31,982 nt of DNA from Blattamonas nauphoetae (Eukaryota > Preaxostyla > Oxymonadida), in contig JARBJD010000574.1 in NCBI GenBank assembly GCA_033064195.1, positions 1-31,982 on the forward strand. The letters are read 5' to 3'. Made by a program: the position numbers and the translations under genes. This document shows, in pieces, positions 1-9,058 of this stretch. The number at the start of each line of letters is the position of its first letter. Positions within the stretch are counted from its first letter, which is position 1. The notes beneath the pieces were generated by a model, which did no database searches, had not been told where the DNA came from, and saw nothing but the letters and a program-made list of their open reading frames with translations.

Positions 1-434
1 GACAAAAATTTTCGTCATACCTGGTCCAGAAATAATGAGGAGTGAAACGTCGTTTTGTTTTGTGTGACTCTTCATCATCCAAAACGTACATTGTGGCGAG
101 AAAAACCAGAGCAAACAGTTGTTTCAAGCGGAGATACAGAATGAAGAGTCTGGAAAAATTGGAAAATATGTGCGCAACCATACCGACCATTTTCGCACAG
201 GGAGAGGTTGTGATGATATGAGATCATTTTGCCTAAATAAACGAGATCCTCCGACTCCTCTTCCGCAAGAAAAAGCAAACATTCACAAAAACTGCCTGTA
301 GTGGAAGCTTCGTATTTTCACCCACAAACTGTCGACCAGGCTACCTATTCTCGATGCGTGTCGATGTCATGTCACATCCACACATGTGTAGTTTCAGCTT
401 CGAACTCCAGCCCAATTCGTCACACCTGAACAAG
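1..434. other. flank with no assignable gene
   Basis: No gene can be assigned. A short open minus-strand stretch at about 75-278 has a fairly protein-like composition and could be a further piece of a host gene, but it lacks a recognisable motif. The stretch is mixed in composition with no repeat structure. Confidence 0.4.
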
Positions 435-1270
435 TCACTTTTTGTGACGAAAACTTTGTCCGTGACTGACAACCACCTCGACCATCTCCACTCGCATCTG
501 CCGAGCAATCTTCACGGTCAACTTCGGCTCCTCGCTGAACCGCTCTTCTCCGTTGCTCGATCGGCCAGTCCGCAGCTCCTGGTGCGAGCTCACAACACGC
601 TGCCCCGATCCGACCGACTCGACTCCAAACGAGCTCACCAGCCCCATCTCCTCTGTCTTCTCACTCCTCCCAATACTTCCAACTGCCGAATCGTCTTCTT
701 CCGCTTTCGCTCTGCTTCTTATCGTTCCTGTGCTTGTCGGTTTGCTTCCGTCGTCAGCGTCCGACCTCGAGACTCCCCGTCCTTCCGGTCCTCTTCCTTC
801 CTCTTCGTCAGCTCCTTCGTTTATTCACCCAGCGTGATCACCAGCTTCGCTCCAGCATCCAGCTGCTCCAGCAGTTCCGCTCCTTCCGCTCGCATTCTCG
901 CTGTGTCTCGATCAGCAGCATGCTGGGAGACAAGAAAGTGACATCGCTCCAACAGATTCGCTCCTTCGCTCGCTGTCAGGCTACGAAGTTCAGTCATTTC
1001 ATCCATATCCTGTCGGGCGACACCAAATTCGGCTTCACACTCTCCTCAAACCCATCTCTCCACCGTTTCCTGTTCTTGTCCAGCAGCTCCTTCAGCGAAG
1101 ACAGAAGCATATGCGAGCAGGTAGTGCGAACAATCATTGAATCTGAAGTCCACGGTCAGCAGACACATGTTCGTCCGAAGTGTCGAGATCAGCGAGTTCA
1201 CAGTGTTGTTCGTCTAGTTATTTGACACCACGTTCATGAGCCGCAGTTTCTCGTTCGTGGCCAGTGCTCC
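435..1270 (-). CDS. unidentified host protein-coding region, coiled-coil-like, interrupted frames
   Basis: No family recognised. On the minus strand the composition is clearly protein-like: a mixed hydrophobic stretch at about 1250-1060, then a long acidic/basic helical stretch (about 1006-640) rich in E, K, R, Q and A with heptad-like spacing, suggesting a coiled coil. The 1250-640 stretch stays in one frame that contains TAG at 1214-1216, TGA at 1046-1048, TAA at 821-823 and TAA at 719-721, and ends at TGA 635-637. The protein character continues on both sides of each TAA and of the TAG. Around 1046-1130 another frame looks more protein-like, and from about 647 to the TGA at 435-437 a third frame takes over. 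So there are probably two or three frame changes, from pseudogene decay, short introns or assembly indels. The plus-strand frames here are serine- and arginine-rich shadows. The start is not identifiable and may lie upstream of 1270. Confidence 0.45.
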
Positions 1271-1899
1271 TCAGCGCCATCCCTCCCAGTAGTATAGTAG
1301 ACGATTTGGGAACCAGATTGAAATAGTCGTTGAAAACCAAAGTTGAAAGTCAATTCCAATTGACCATTTCTAAATCTTGTATTAAAAGGAATTTAGGCCA
1401 TTTCAATGATGCCAATATTTGACCTAAATTCCAAAATATATCAATATTTTGACCTCATTTTAAGCGTCAATTTTGAAGCAAATTTTTGTCATATTCCAAA
1501 ATGTTGTCACTTTTTGATGTTTTTCACTTTTGAACTCGAAAAAGTGAATCCAACTTGAGAACCACATCGAAAAATAGAAAAAATTCTAAAATGTCGGGGA
1601 CGATGTGAGTCATCGATCAAAACAATCCCGATGAAAATCGGTTGAGAATTCGTGGAGCTAGGTACCGAACTGTGGTCGAAAAAGTGACCAAAAGTCGATT
1701 TTCAGAACTTGCTTAAAACTGCTGCTATATGGCTCAAATACACCTCAAACACCTTCTAAAATTAAAAATCGATTTCAGAAGGTGAAATTCGCGATAAAAA
1801 CACTTTTGGGATTTTTGGTTTGATCAAGGCCGGATCGGGATTTTTGTTGATCAACCCACATTCCGTTTTTGAATTTCTCCGCTTTTTAAAAATGAGTAT
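1271..1899. other. A/T-rich intergenic stretch with a short hairpin
   Basis: No open frame worth calling. The stretch is A/T-rich with many short repeated words such as TTTTGA and CCAAAAT. It contains one perfect 10-bp inverted repeat, GGAATTTAGG at 1388-1397 against CCTAAATTCC at 1423-1432, with a 25-nt loop. Confidence 0.6.
1388..1432. repeat. inverted repeat (10-bp stem, 25-nt loop)
   Basis: GGAATTTAGG at 1388-1397 is exactly complementary to CCTAAATTCC at 1423-1432. The stem is A/T-rich and no function is apparent. Confidence 0.5.
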
Positions 1900-2490
1900 G
1901 CGCTTTCTCTGTTGTCATTTTTAGGATCACTTTTCCCTCCGATTTGCGTTTTTCACTTCATTTCGCTCGGAGACGTCTTTTGGCGCCTCTTTTTCATCTT
2001 CACTTTTCACGTCATCTTTCACCACTTTTTCACAAGTTTTCGTTTTCGCCTTAGATTTTCATATTCTTCGCGTTCGCGTCCTTCCGACGCTTTTCCTAGG
2101 TTTCCTAACATCTCACCTTCATAGTCCTCTTTTTTGATACCACCTTTTCACGTCACTTTTCCACACTTTTCCACTTTCGAATTGTTTCTCGCCGTTTTCA
2201 CCCGCCGGAGGTTCTTTGGACCTTCCGAGAAGGGTTCTCTTAATTTTGCTAGCGTTTTGGTTCACTCTTTCTTTCATAATGTTGGTTTTCGTCTTTCCAC
2301 GTTCTAACTTTTGATCTTGTTTGTTTGTTGTATCACCACTTCAACCCCTTCAATCACTCATTTCACCTCCCTGTTTCTCATTTCACTTCAACGTTATCGC
2401 CTTTCATTCTGTCCATTCCACCACCGCTTTTTCAGTCGTTTCGTTCTCTTTGCACATCACAATAGCACATTTTTCATTTTTTCACCTAAT
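1900..2490. other. pyrimidine-rich tract with repeated TTTCAC words
   Basis: The plus strand is strongly C+T-rich, with many copies of TTTTCAC, CACTTTT and TTTCACTTC. The F/S-rich open frames here are composition artefacts. The skew reverses after about 2490, where the plus strand becomes rich in GTGAAGTGAAA, the complement of the same words. No gene seen. Confidence 0.65.
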
Positions 2491-2599
2491 TAGACCAAAG
2501 AGAGTGAAACAAGCAACAATGAAATGGGTAAGTATGATAGCAAAGGCTGAGACGGAAGAAGTGAAAATTGTGGGAAAGTATTGAGTTTGAAGAACATAT

Positions 2600-3172
2600 T
2601 CATCTAAATTTCACAAAATTAGAGTACTAAAATGTAGATGAAGTGAGAATGAGACGATAAAACAAAATCATGTACCAGATCGGAGCGATCTTGATTCTTC
2701 GTGTTTCGTTGGTACACCACTTCACCCTATGAACGGGTTCGTCAAAATTTCACAAACAAAGAGAAAAAGAGTGATTGAAGTGAAAACTAAAAGATAAAAC
2801 AAAATCTCGTACCAGATCTGAACGATCTTTGTTGTTCGCGTTTCATTGGTACACCACTTCACTTTATGAACGAGTTTGACCAAAATGTTTCTAATTAGAG
2901 TAAAATTGTGAAGTGAAACAAAGTTAGCAACGATAAAGTGAAGTGACGTACCAGATCTCTCAATCATTGTTTTTCTCACTTCGTTGGTACACCACTTCAC
3001 CTTTTGAACGCGTTCATCAAAATTTCAGAAAACAAGAGGAATTAAGAGTGAGTGAAGTGAAAACAAAACGATGAAACACATTCATGTACCAGATCTCACC
3101 GATCATTTTTTTTTCCGGATTGAGGTCTCGTTGGTACACCAGTGTGTTTTATGAAGATTAGAGCAAAATGTC
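2600..3172 (+). repeat. left block of ~138-bp degenerate tandem array (4 units)
   Basis: Four units are recognised by GTACCAGATC beginning at about 2672, 2809, 2948 and 3087, a spacing of 137-139 bp. Each unit has GTACCA followed about 40 bp later by TGGTACACC, a potential hairpin with a variable middle. The link between hairpins is purine-rich (GTGAAGTGAAA, GAACG, AAAATGT). Sequence before 2670 resembles the linker and may be a decayed unit. The same family resumes in the same orientation after 4693, so the array is one tract interrupted by the transposon. Coding potential is absent. Confidence 0.85.
3165..3172. repeat. target-site duplication, left copy (AAAATGTC)
   Basis: AAAATGTC sits directly before the left terminal inverted repeat and recurs directly after the right one. 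An undisrupted sister unit of the array carries AAAATGTT at 2882-2889 in the same context, giving a paralogous empty site. Confidence 0.8.
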
Positions 3173-3203
3173 GGTAACTGGCAACTTAACGGTCAAACTC
3201 AAA
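3173..3203 (+). repeat. left terminal inverted repeat (31 bp)
   Basis: Begins GGTAACTGGCAAC. It matches the reverse complement of 4655-4685 at 29 of 31 positions. Confidence 0.85.
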
Positions 3204-3467
3204 GTTGATGAAATGTTGCTTAATACATTTCACTATATCATTTATTGTCATTTTTCGCTTTTAACGTGAGCAAACCCTTCGATCCTTCAGTGTATCCACA
3301 GATTGTGACCAAGGGTTGATCTAACTCTATCCCTACACAATCGCCTTGAAAGTCATAATTGACTAGAATTCAACGTTTTCAGAGAGTATTTCTTCAAATA
3401 ATTGGTAAATAGTGATGATTTAACGTTTAATGACTCAATCAAATGAAATTGTTCAAAAAGAAAAAGT

Positions 3468-3532
3468 TGGATCCACCAGGAATCGAACCCTGGACCTTAT
3501 GAGTAGAAGTGCTCCGTACAACTCCTACACTA
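3468..3532 (-). tRNA. tRNA-derived sequence, incomplete (probable tRNA pseudogene)
   Basis: On the minus strand the stretch contains a perfect B-box (GGTTCGATTCC), an A-box-like TAGTGTAGGAG, a D-arm that can pair GTGT with GTAC, a TTCGATT T-loop, and a 3' acceptor strand TGGATCC followed by A. Spacing from the D-arm to the 3' end fits a full tRNA. However, the sequence before the A-box cannot pair with the acceptor strand, the anticodon stem is largely mispaired and the T-stem has one mismatch. The anticodon is ambiguous: TCT (Arg) by spacing, CAT (Met) by the look of CTCATAA. It is therefore better read as a pseudogene or SINE head with surviving Pol III promoter boxes than as a working tRNA. 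Confidence 0.55.
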
Positions 3533-3622
3533 TTCTTGTTCAAAATTTTTTTCCTGTTTGCATATTCTATTCACACTTCACCCGATCCTTTTTCCTGTCA
3601 CTTTTCACAATGTCGGATCGTC

Positions 3623-3657
3623 TTCACAGCCCCCGCTCAAGAGCAGGGGGCTGTGAA
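3623..3657. repeat. strong GC-rich hairpin, 12-bp perfect stem
   Basis: TTCACAGCCCCC at 3623-3634 is exactly complementary to GGGGGCTGTGAA at 3646-3657 across an 11-nt loop that itself contains GCTC...GAGC. It stands out in A/T-rich surroundings and lies about 90 bp from the tRNA-like stretch in the same inserted segment. Its role is unknown; it is not followed by a T-run on either strand that would make it a simple terminator. Confidence 0.75.
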
Positions 3658-4654
3658 CTATAGAATTATCAAAGAAACGTAGAAAAAGGATGCTTTGACC
3701 AGTGTAAATACAAAAGGTACCCTCCTTCCAAAACCCGTCACTTTCCAAAACCCGTCACACTTTTGACGGGTCATCTTTGTTGTTTCCACCTCTCATTTTC
3801 ATCTCAAAATTGTTTTATTCAACTTTTTTTGAAATGAAATCAATTGAAAACAAATCGAGAAAAAGTCAACATAGTAATACCTCCTTGTTCTGGTCAAGGT
3901 GATCAACCCTGAATTTTGTTGTGGGTGATCCTCCTCGACCAGTCATCATCGAACTCTCGTTTTCACTGAATCGAATGTTTTGGTGGAATTGAAGCTTTTC
4001 TACCATTTTCATTCTTTTCTGAACAACTCTTAATTCTCATCTTTTTCTAAAACTCATGTTTTCGACAGTTTTCACACAAATTTGGCATCTATCTAAACTT
4101 TTTGAAGAAATGATCATTTGACCAAGAGAATGATGCTCTCCGAATGATTTTTACAAAATTTGTGACAAGTGAAGAAGTTGTAGTGACGGAAGGTTGCATT
4201 TTTGATCGTTGGGCGCAAAATGATGAAATGACGGAAATGTCTGTTGCATAAACAAGATTGAAAATGACAGAAAAGCTTCAATTCCACCAAAACATTCGAT
4301 TCAGTGAAACGAGAGGTCTGTACGATGACTGGTCGAGGAGGATCACCCACAACAAAATTCAGGGTTGATCACCTTGACCAGAACAAGAAGTATTACTATG
4401 TTGACTTTTCTCGATTTGTTTTCAATTGATTTCATTTCAAAAAAGTTGAATAAAACAATTTTGAGATGAAAATGAAGGTGGAAAGATGACCGTCAAAAGT
4501 GTGACGGTAAAGTGACAAGGAGGGTAAGAAGTTGATCAACCCTTGGTTTTACAAAAATGGGTCTGGACTCCGATCAAGGCGTTTGCTCACCCTAAAAAGT
4601 GGAAAAACATCAATATTTGAATTAGTGAAATGGAATAAATGTCTTTTAAGTGGT

Positions 4655-4685
4655 TTTGAGTTTGACCGTTAGGTTGCCATTTACC
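4655..4685 (-). repeat. right terminal inverted repeat (31 bp)
   Basis: Reverse complement begins GGTAAATGGCAAC. It pairs with 3173-3203 with two mismatches. Confidence 0.85.
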
Positions 4686-4693
4686 AAAATGTC
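4686..4693. repeat. target-site duplication, right copy (AAAATGTC)
   Basis: Exact copy of the 8 bp at 3165-3172. The array linker continues directly after it. Confidence 0.8.
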
Positions 4694-5640
4694 AATAAAG
4701 AGATCAAAATTGTGAAGTGAAACAAGGTTTGAAGTGATAAAACACAAACATGTACCAGATCTTGCAGTTCATTTTATCTTGACGATCAAACATTTTTTAG
4801 TTCTGTGTTCCACTTTGTTTTGATCAAAAAGAATTGAAATCAAATAGTTGTGAAATGAAACGATAAGGTGAAGTGGTGTACCTGATCTGGAGGATCACTT
4901 CAGATCGCGTTTTGTTGGTACACCGTTGTGTTTTAGAAAAATGAAGAGCACAAATCGAAGGGTGGTGAAGTGTAAAAGTGAAATGAAAGTTGAATCAAAG
5001 TAAAACAAAGTGGTGTACCAACGCATACAATTTTACCGATGAATCACGAAGTTTTCGAGCAAAGATGAGGATCAAAGTTTTGTTCACGTCATTTTAAATT
5101 TTAATTTTTGAAAAGTGAGAGACAATGAGAAAAATTTGACAATGAAGTGAAAATGAGAGGATAAAGTGAAGTCTTGTACCAGAAAGAGAATGACAAAAGT
5201 GAAGTGAAAATTCTGGTACAATGGTGTGTCTTATAAACTGATTCATAAAAGAGATCAAACCTGTTCTAATTCTTCAGAGAAAGACATTTTCGAAGCCTAA
5301 GACACAATAGTGTCCCTGAGTTTGATGATCACCCAGATTGGGTACAAGAGAAAGTTTTATAAAGAGATGAATAAAAGAAGAGAATACCTGTTGAGTGTCG
5401 GTGGTGGCACATCCTTTCAAACGATAAAACACACTTGTGTACCCAAGATCCGAGGTCAAGTTTGGTTCGATCGGCGTTGGTACATAAGGAAGTTTTAGGA
5501 AAGAATGAATTGAATAAGAGAACAAACCATTTAAGAATAAGTCGGAAATGAAATTCCAGAAGATAAGACACAATAGTGTACCTGAACGAGAGAGACAGAA
5601 AATAGTCAATGATCGAGAACGAGAAAGTGATGTAGGAAAG
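4694..5640 (+). repeat. right block of ~138-bp degenerate tandem array (~7 units)
   Basis: GTACC-type anchors occur at about 4752, 4878, 5015, 5176, 5312 (as GTCCC), 5439 and 5578, spaced 126-161 bp. The units keep the orientation of the left block, with the same linker words (AAATTGTGAAGTGAAAC, ACGATAAAAC). They are more diverged than the left units. Hairpin arms are still complementary in several: GGTGTACC/GGTACACC at about 4876-4925 and TTGTACCAGAA/TTCTGGTACAA at 5174-5221. Decay increases towards 5640. Open frames here cross several units and are not gene-like. Confidence 0.75.
5174..5221. repeat. perfect 11-bp hairpin inside an array unit
   Basis: TTGTACCAGAA at 5174-5184 is the exact reverse complement of TTCTGGTACAA at 5211-5221. 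The arm sequence differs from the commoner GTACCAGATC arm, and the partner arm differs in step with it. Confidence 0.7.
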
Positions 5641-5859
5641 AAAGGAGAACAAATGTGAAACTAGAAAGCGTGACACACCTAAATCAAACGGTAAAGAGCC
5701 AACAGGAACGAGATGAGAGGATCGAGTCCATTTGAAGGACTTTCTCTGATCAAACAAGACTGATCGAAACCCATTCGATGAGAGGGATCGAAAGTTCGGA
5801 AGATCACCAACGATAAAAACACGAAAGCAATTTTATTTTGAATTTTTTAATTTGTATTA
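5641..5859. other. transition from the array to the virus-like element
   Basis: Purine-rich and mostly without the array anchors. It ends in a very A/T-rich stretch (TTTTATTTT and TTAATTTG at 5831-5855) immediately before the first ATG of the virus-like element at 5861. No gene seen; no element terminus or target duplication could be fixed here. Confidence 0.5.
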
Positions 5860-5860
5860 A

Positions 5861-6870
5861 ATGAATCCAACTGCGATGTACAACGAAAGACGTCGAGTAT
5901 GTTCAGAACAAGCATTAATTGAATCAATGAGAGAAGAGAACTGTTCGCTAGTCTCTGAGTATGTCAGAAATAATGTGCCGGTGACGTATGTTCATGAGGG
6001 AATGTCATTTTTATTTTCTATGAAAGAGCAAACAGAAATGAATCGACAAAATACAATTCACAAATGATTGAGAAAATGATTGATCATAATCTCTCAACAA
6101 CCAACGAGAATGCAGCAGTGATTGACTCACTACAGAAGACAACAGAAGCACATAAGACAGCGATATCATCAATCCAAAAGTAGTCAGCACAAATGGATCA
6201 ATCACGACACCAGAAATTGGAGGATTGATCAATGTGAATGGAGCAAAGTGGAACATCTCAGAAGGATCACTTCCGAGGTATCCTGGAACATATCCGGCAT
6301 CAACATTTAAGTCTGGCATTTCAATTTCACAATCGATTGCAGAAACATCAGAAATTCAGTTCAATGGTGATGGTATCATTATGTGGTCACCGTGTGACTC
6401 ACCAGCTTTGTATTACTATGACGAGGATACTGGTTCAGGAGTTTTTCAATCTCCTCAACAGGAAGTTTTTCAACTGTCAGACAGAAGAGTCAAAGGAATA
6501 TTGTTCCATACCCCGATGTTCTTGAACAACTGAATAAAGTCGAAATCGTGCAGTACCAATTCAACACATTTGATTCGAAGATCAACAAAGTGACAAAGCA
6601 AATTGAAAAGAGACTGATGAAGAACACTTGAAGAACTGCAAAGAAATGTGAATGCCTGAAGAAGGAAAGTGAGAAGAAACACATTGGTGTAATTGCTCAA
6701 CAGATCCAAGGCATATTCCCGAAGTCGTGAATGATTCCAATCCAGATTGTCTTCAAGTTGATTATGCAGAACTCTCTTGCTTCTGTGTGAAAGCTATTCA
6801 GGAATTATCCTCTATCGTCGGACAACAACAGACACTCATCAATGAACTCATTCAAAATATAATTCACTGA
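5861..6870 (+). mobile_element. virus-like element part: fibre/spike-like protein with a peptidase S74 (intramolecular chaperone) end
   Basis: The right-hand third (about 6475-6870) shows hallmarks of the S74 chaperone family: an SDRR-K opening, an I-A-Q-x-I...P-E-V block, and a VDY-x-E-L ... AIQEL-like close. In phages and some eukaryotic DNA viruses this domain trimerises fibre or spike proteins and then cuts itself off. Upstream, an N-terminal stretch at about 5861-6060 is helical and polar, and a middle stretch at about 6225-6470 is G/S/P-rich and beta-like, as expected for a fibre. Part of the broken element. The family call is firm; the fibre role is inferred. Confidence 0.65.
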
Positions 6871-6883
6871 TCAGAAACACTGG

Positions 6884-7335
6884 TTAATACTCCAACATGA
6901 GATCAACCAGAAATTCGTAATACTCTTTGGTTATTTTTCCATTGATTGTCTCCGTTGTTTCCATCTCAATTGAATCACCAGAACTGTCTTTAAACCAGAT
7001 CTTCACAATTGATTGTCGAGTACTTAATTCCCACTTCTTTCGCTTCGCAATCTGTTCGTTACAGAAAGCAACAAATGAATCATTGAATGCTTCAGTCTGG
7101 ATCAATCACCATGTATTGTGATGTGTTGAGGAATATCTTTGGAAATGACAGTTGAGTGACCATTAATTTCTTCCTTCACATGAATGAGTTTACAGTCGAG
7201 AAAGTGAACATATTTTTGATTTCTTGATTTAGAAAAATCTGGAGGGAGTTGAGCAGTGTGAGAATTCTGAATTGAAATAACGCTTCACCATTTGTGTTTT
7301 CTACAAAATACAATATCACATTTGTTCAATTCAAT
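6884..7335 (-). mobile_element. virus-like element part: small protein, possibly minor structural
   Basis: Minus-strand protein-like sequence whose end abuts the S74 part tail to tail. It has a charged, W- and K-containing C-terminal portion and a polar N-terminal portion with a P-P-D-F-S-K motif. No family was recognised; a minor capsid role is only a guess from position. Confidence 0.35.
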
Positions 7336-9011
7336 AACCTCTCTTCACTTCTTCATATGCTTCTTGGAGTCGTCGATCAATGACATATCTCACCCGTGGT
7401 TGTCCATTTTCGATCCAGAACAACCAGTATGTAGCCTGATGCAATGCCAAAATAGGTGGGGAGGTCCATCTTTGGTTGATGTGAAATATGGATCTAGTTC
7501 ACCCTGATTGATTGGTGTTCCTCTGTAGACAATATTCACTGATTCTGCTGTTGAAATACCTTCTTCTCCACCAGCAATTTCACTTCGATCTGTTGGAACC
7601 ATGAATGTGAAACAAGTTGCATCTGTTACTGGTTTTGTTCTCTTGGAATCCTTTCCTTTATAGTCAAACACTCGAGTTGAACAAATTGAATTCTCAAACT
7701 CTTCCGTGACAGAACAACCAATGAAGTCACCATTGCACTTCATCATTTGATAGAACTCTGGTGATATTGTTGACATTGGGAGAATTGGGATAGCTTTGAT
7801 CCGAGCATTTCAAATAAACCAACGTAGTGAGGATTTCTGAAGACTGTACATTCATTTGGTCTTTCAGGGAATAAGCACATGAGATTCATGAGATTATTGA
7901 GTTTGATACTGATGTTTGATCTCACTCCCATGGCATTTGCTTTTGGTTGGAAATGATTGTGTGTCAATTCTTTCTGCTTTCAAGACGTATAATGTCTTAG
8001 AATATGTGTTGAAGAGATTGTTTTGTTGCATCAGTGATTTGATATCCATAGCAAATAGTGGCGACTTTATCCACAGATGAATTCAGAACAGTGCAAGTGA
8101 ATGCTTCGGCTCCAACCTCAGCGACTGTACTGGCAGTTGGAGCATAACTCCATTTCTTGTAAGCTTTCAGTACTGGATTTCCTATCTGTGTAAATTCCTG
8201 TGTTAAGGGAGAAAAGTCCCCTCAGACATCAAGAGCATGTTGGTTTGATCCGAAGAGAGTCAAGTCTTTATCTGGATTAACTTCGACAACCTTCGGTTGA
8301 TTTTCGAATGACAGTTGAAGGCAGAATTGGACAATACACTTGTGAATCAGTTGTCAAGTGAAATCGTAAACGGAAATTGCCAAAGATGGAATTTGGATAT
8401 TGGTCAAAGGTACTCAAAGGCAGTAAATTCACAAATGGAATACAGAGTGGAATTGTCGCAGTGATTGTTTTGCGGTTTTATTGATTGGAACATAGTAGAA
8501 TCCACACACACTCTGATCCATTCTCTGAACATTTTCCCACAAACTGTAACAGTGCTTCATGTTGTTTTCTCTTCATTCGACTTGAATGTGTGATACAGAA
8601 ATGATTCGTGAACATGATTATTCTGAAGTGTGTTGTCAATAATGTTTCCATGACTGTCAACGAGTCTCATGTCTCGAATTGCATCTGAGGATGATTTGTA
8701 TCCGACGAATATTCCGGATAGTCCGACGTTAGCTCCGCTTCACCAGTCTGATATGAATATGGAATAGAAATTGTAAGATCGATACGCAAATGACTCTTCA
8801 TAAATTCAGTAACATCATGACCGTCATAGCACAATGGAACTTCAATCTCATCTCCAATTCTGCATGGCATGGGAGGATTTGTTGGATGCACTTCTTGAAT
8901 CGAATATATATGAGGCTCTGAATCCCATTGTTTTGGCAGATATGATTGCACTTCAATTTGCTCGATTAATGTCGATGTTGGTTTGGATTGATTTGATCTG
9001 AAACTTCTCAT
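7336..9011 (-). mobile_element. virus-like element part: capsid-type structural block, copy A
   Basis: A block of about 1.7 kb whose start region (SIQE near 8900, then G-D-E-I-E-V-P-L) and end region (G-T-P-I-N-Q-G-E-L-D near 7500) match equivalent places in the block at 9059-10917, so the two are tandem paralogues. Size, beta-rich composition and tandem arrangement fit a major capsid or similar virion protein, but no diagnostic motif proves it. The block is broken, more so than copy B. An A/T-rich promoter-like stretch lies just upstream (9012-9045). Confidence 0.45.
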
Positions 9012-9058
9012 TTATAGAAAAATAAAAAATACAATATCATTATTTTCTTTTAATGTTT

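Larger units (their letters stand above)
3334..3717. mobile_element. secondary insertion in the left arm carrying a tRNA-derived sequence (SINE-like?)
   Basis: The two arms of the host transposon align up to about 3333 and again from about 3718; the roughly 384 bp between has no partner in the right arm. TATCCCT before the segment and GTACCCT after it could be a degenerate target duplication, but the junction is not sharp. The segment contains a tRNA-like stretch on the minus strand (3468-3532) and a GC-rich hairpin (3623-3657). A tRNA-headed SINE is a reasonable guess; no family is recognised and no A-rich tail or LINE-like 3' end is clear. Confidence 0.45.
3173..4685. mobile_element. non-autonomous fold-back DNA transposon (MITE-like), 1513 bp
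   Basis: The ends are 31-bp terminal inverted repeats (3173-3203 and 4655-4685) with two mismatches, starting GGTAA and sharing AACGGTCAAACTCAAA. The flanking 8-bp duplication is AAAATGTC. The arms pair far beyond the ends: about 3173-3333 plus 3718-4015 against about 4245-4685, around 450 bp per arm, leaving a unique centre at about 4016-4244. No transposase frame is present, so movement would need one in trans. Long arms and an 8-bp duplication are seen in Mutator-like, hAT, P and Merlin elements. The end sequence does not settle the superfamily; hAT is less likely because the ends do not begin CAG. The left arm holds a secondary insertion at about 3334-3717 that is absent from the right arm. 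Confidence 0.85.

Noticed and set aside
354-1225. Long plus-strand S/R/P-rich frames at 354-941 and 734-1225
   Set aside because: Composition is typical of an antisense shadow; the minus strand in the same place reads as a charged helical protein.
1912-2584. F/S-rich frames in the pyrimidine-rich tract
   Set aside because: Low-complexity translation of repeated TTTCAC words, with no motif or codon bias.
3468-3532. Functional tRNA gene
   Set aside because: No pairing 5' acceptor strand and a poor anticodon stem; only the D- and T-arms and promoter boxes survive.
2600-5640. 138-bp array as a CRISPR array
   Set aside because: Whole units including the linkers are related, the spacing is far too long, units are degenerate, and there are no cas genes in a clearly eukaryotic context.
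5274-5757. Minus-strand F/S-rich frames of 111 and 142 codons as genes
   Set aside because: They cross several array units and have shadow-like composition.
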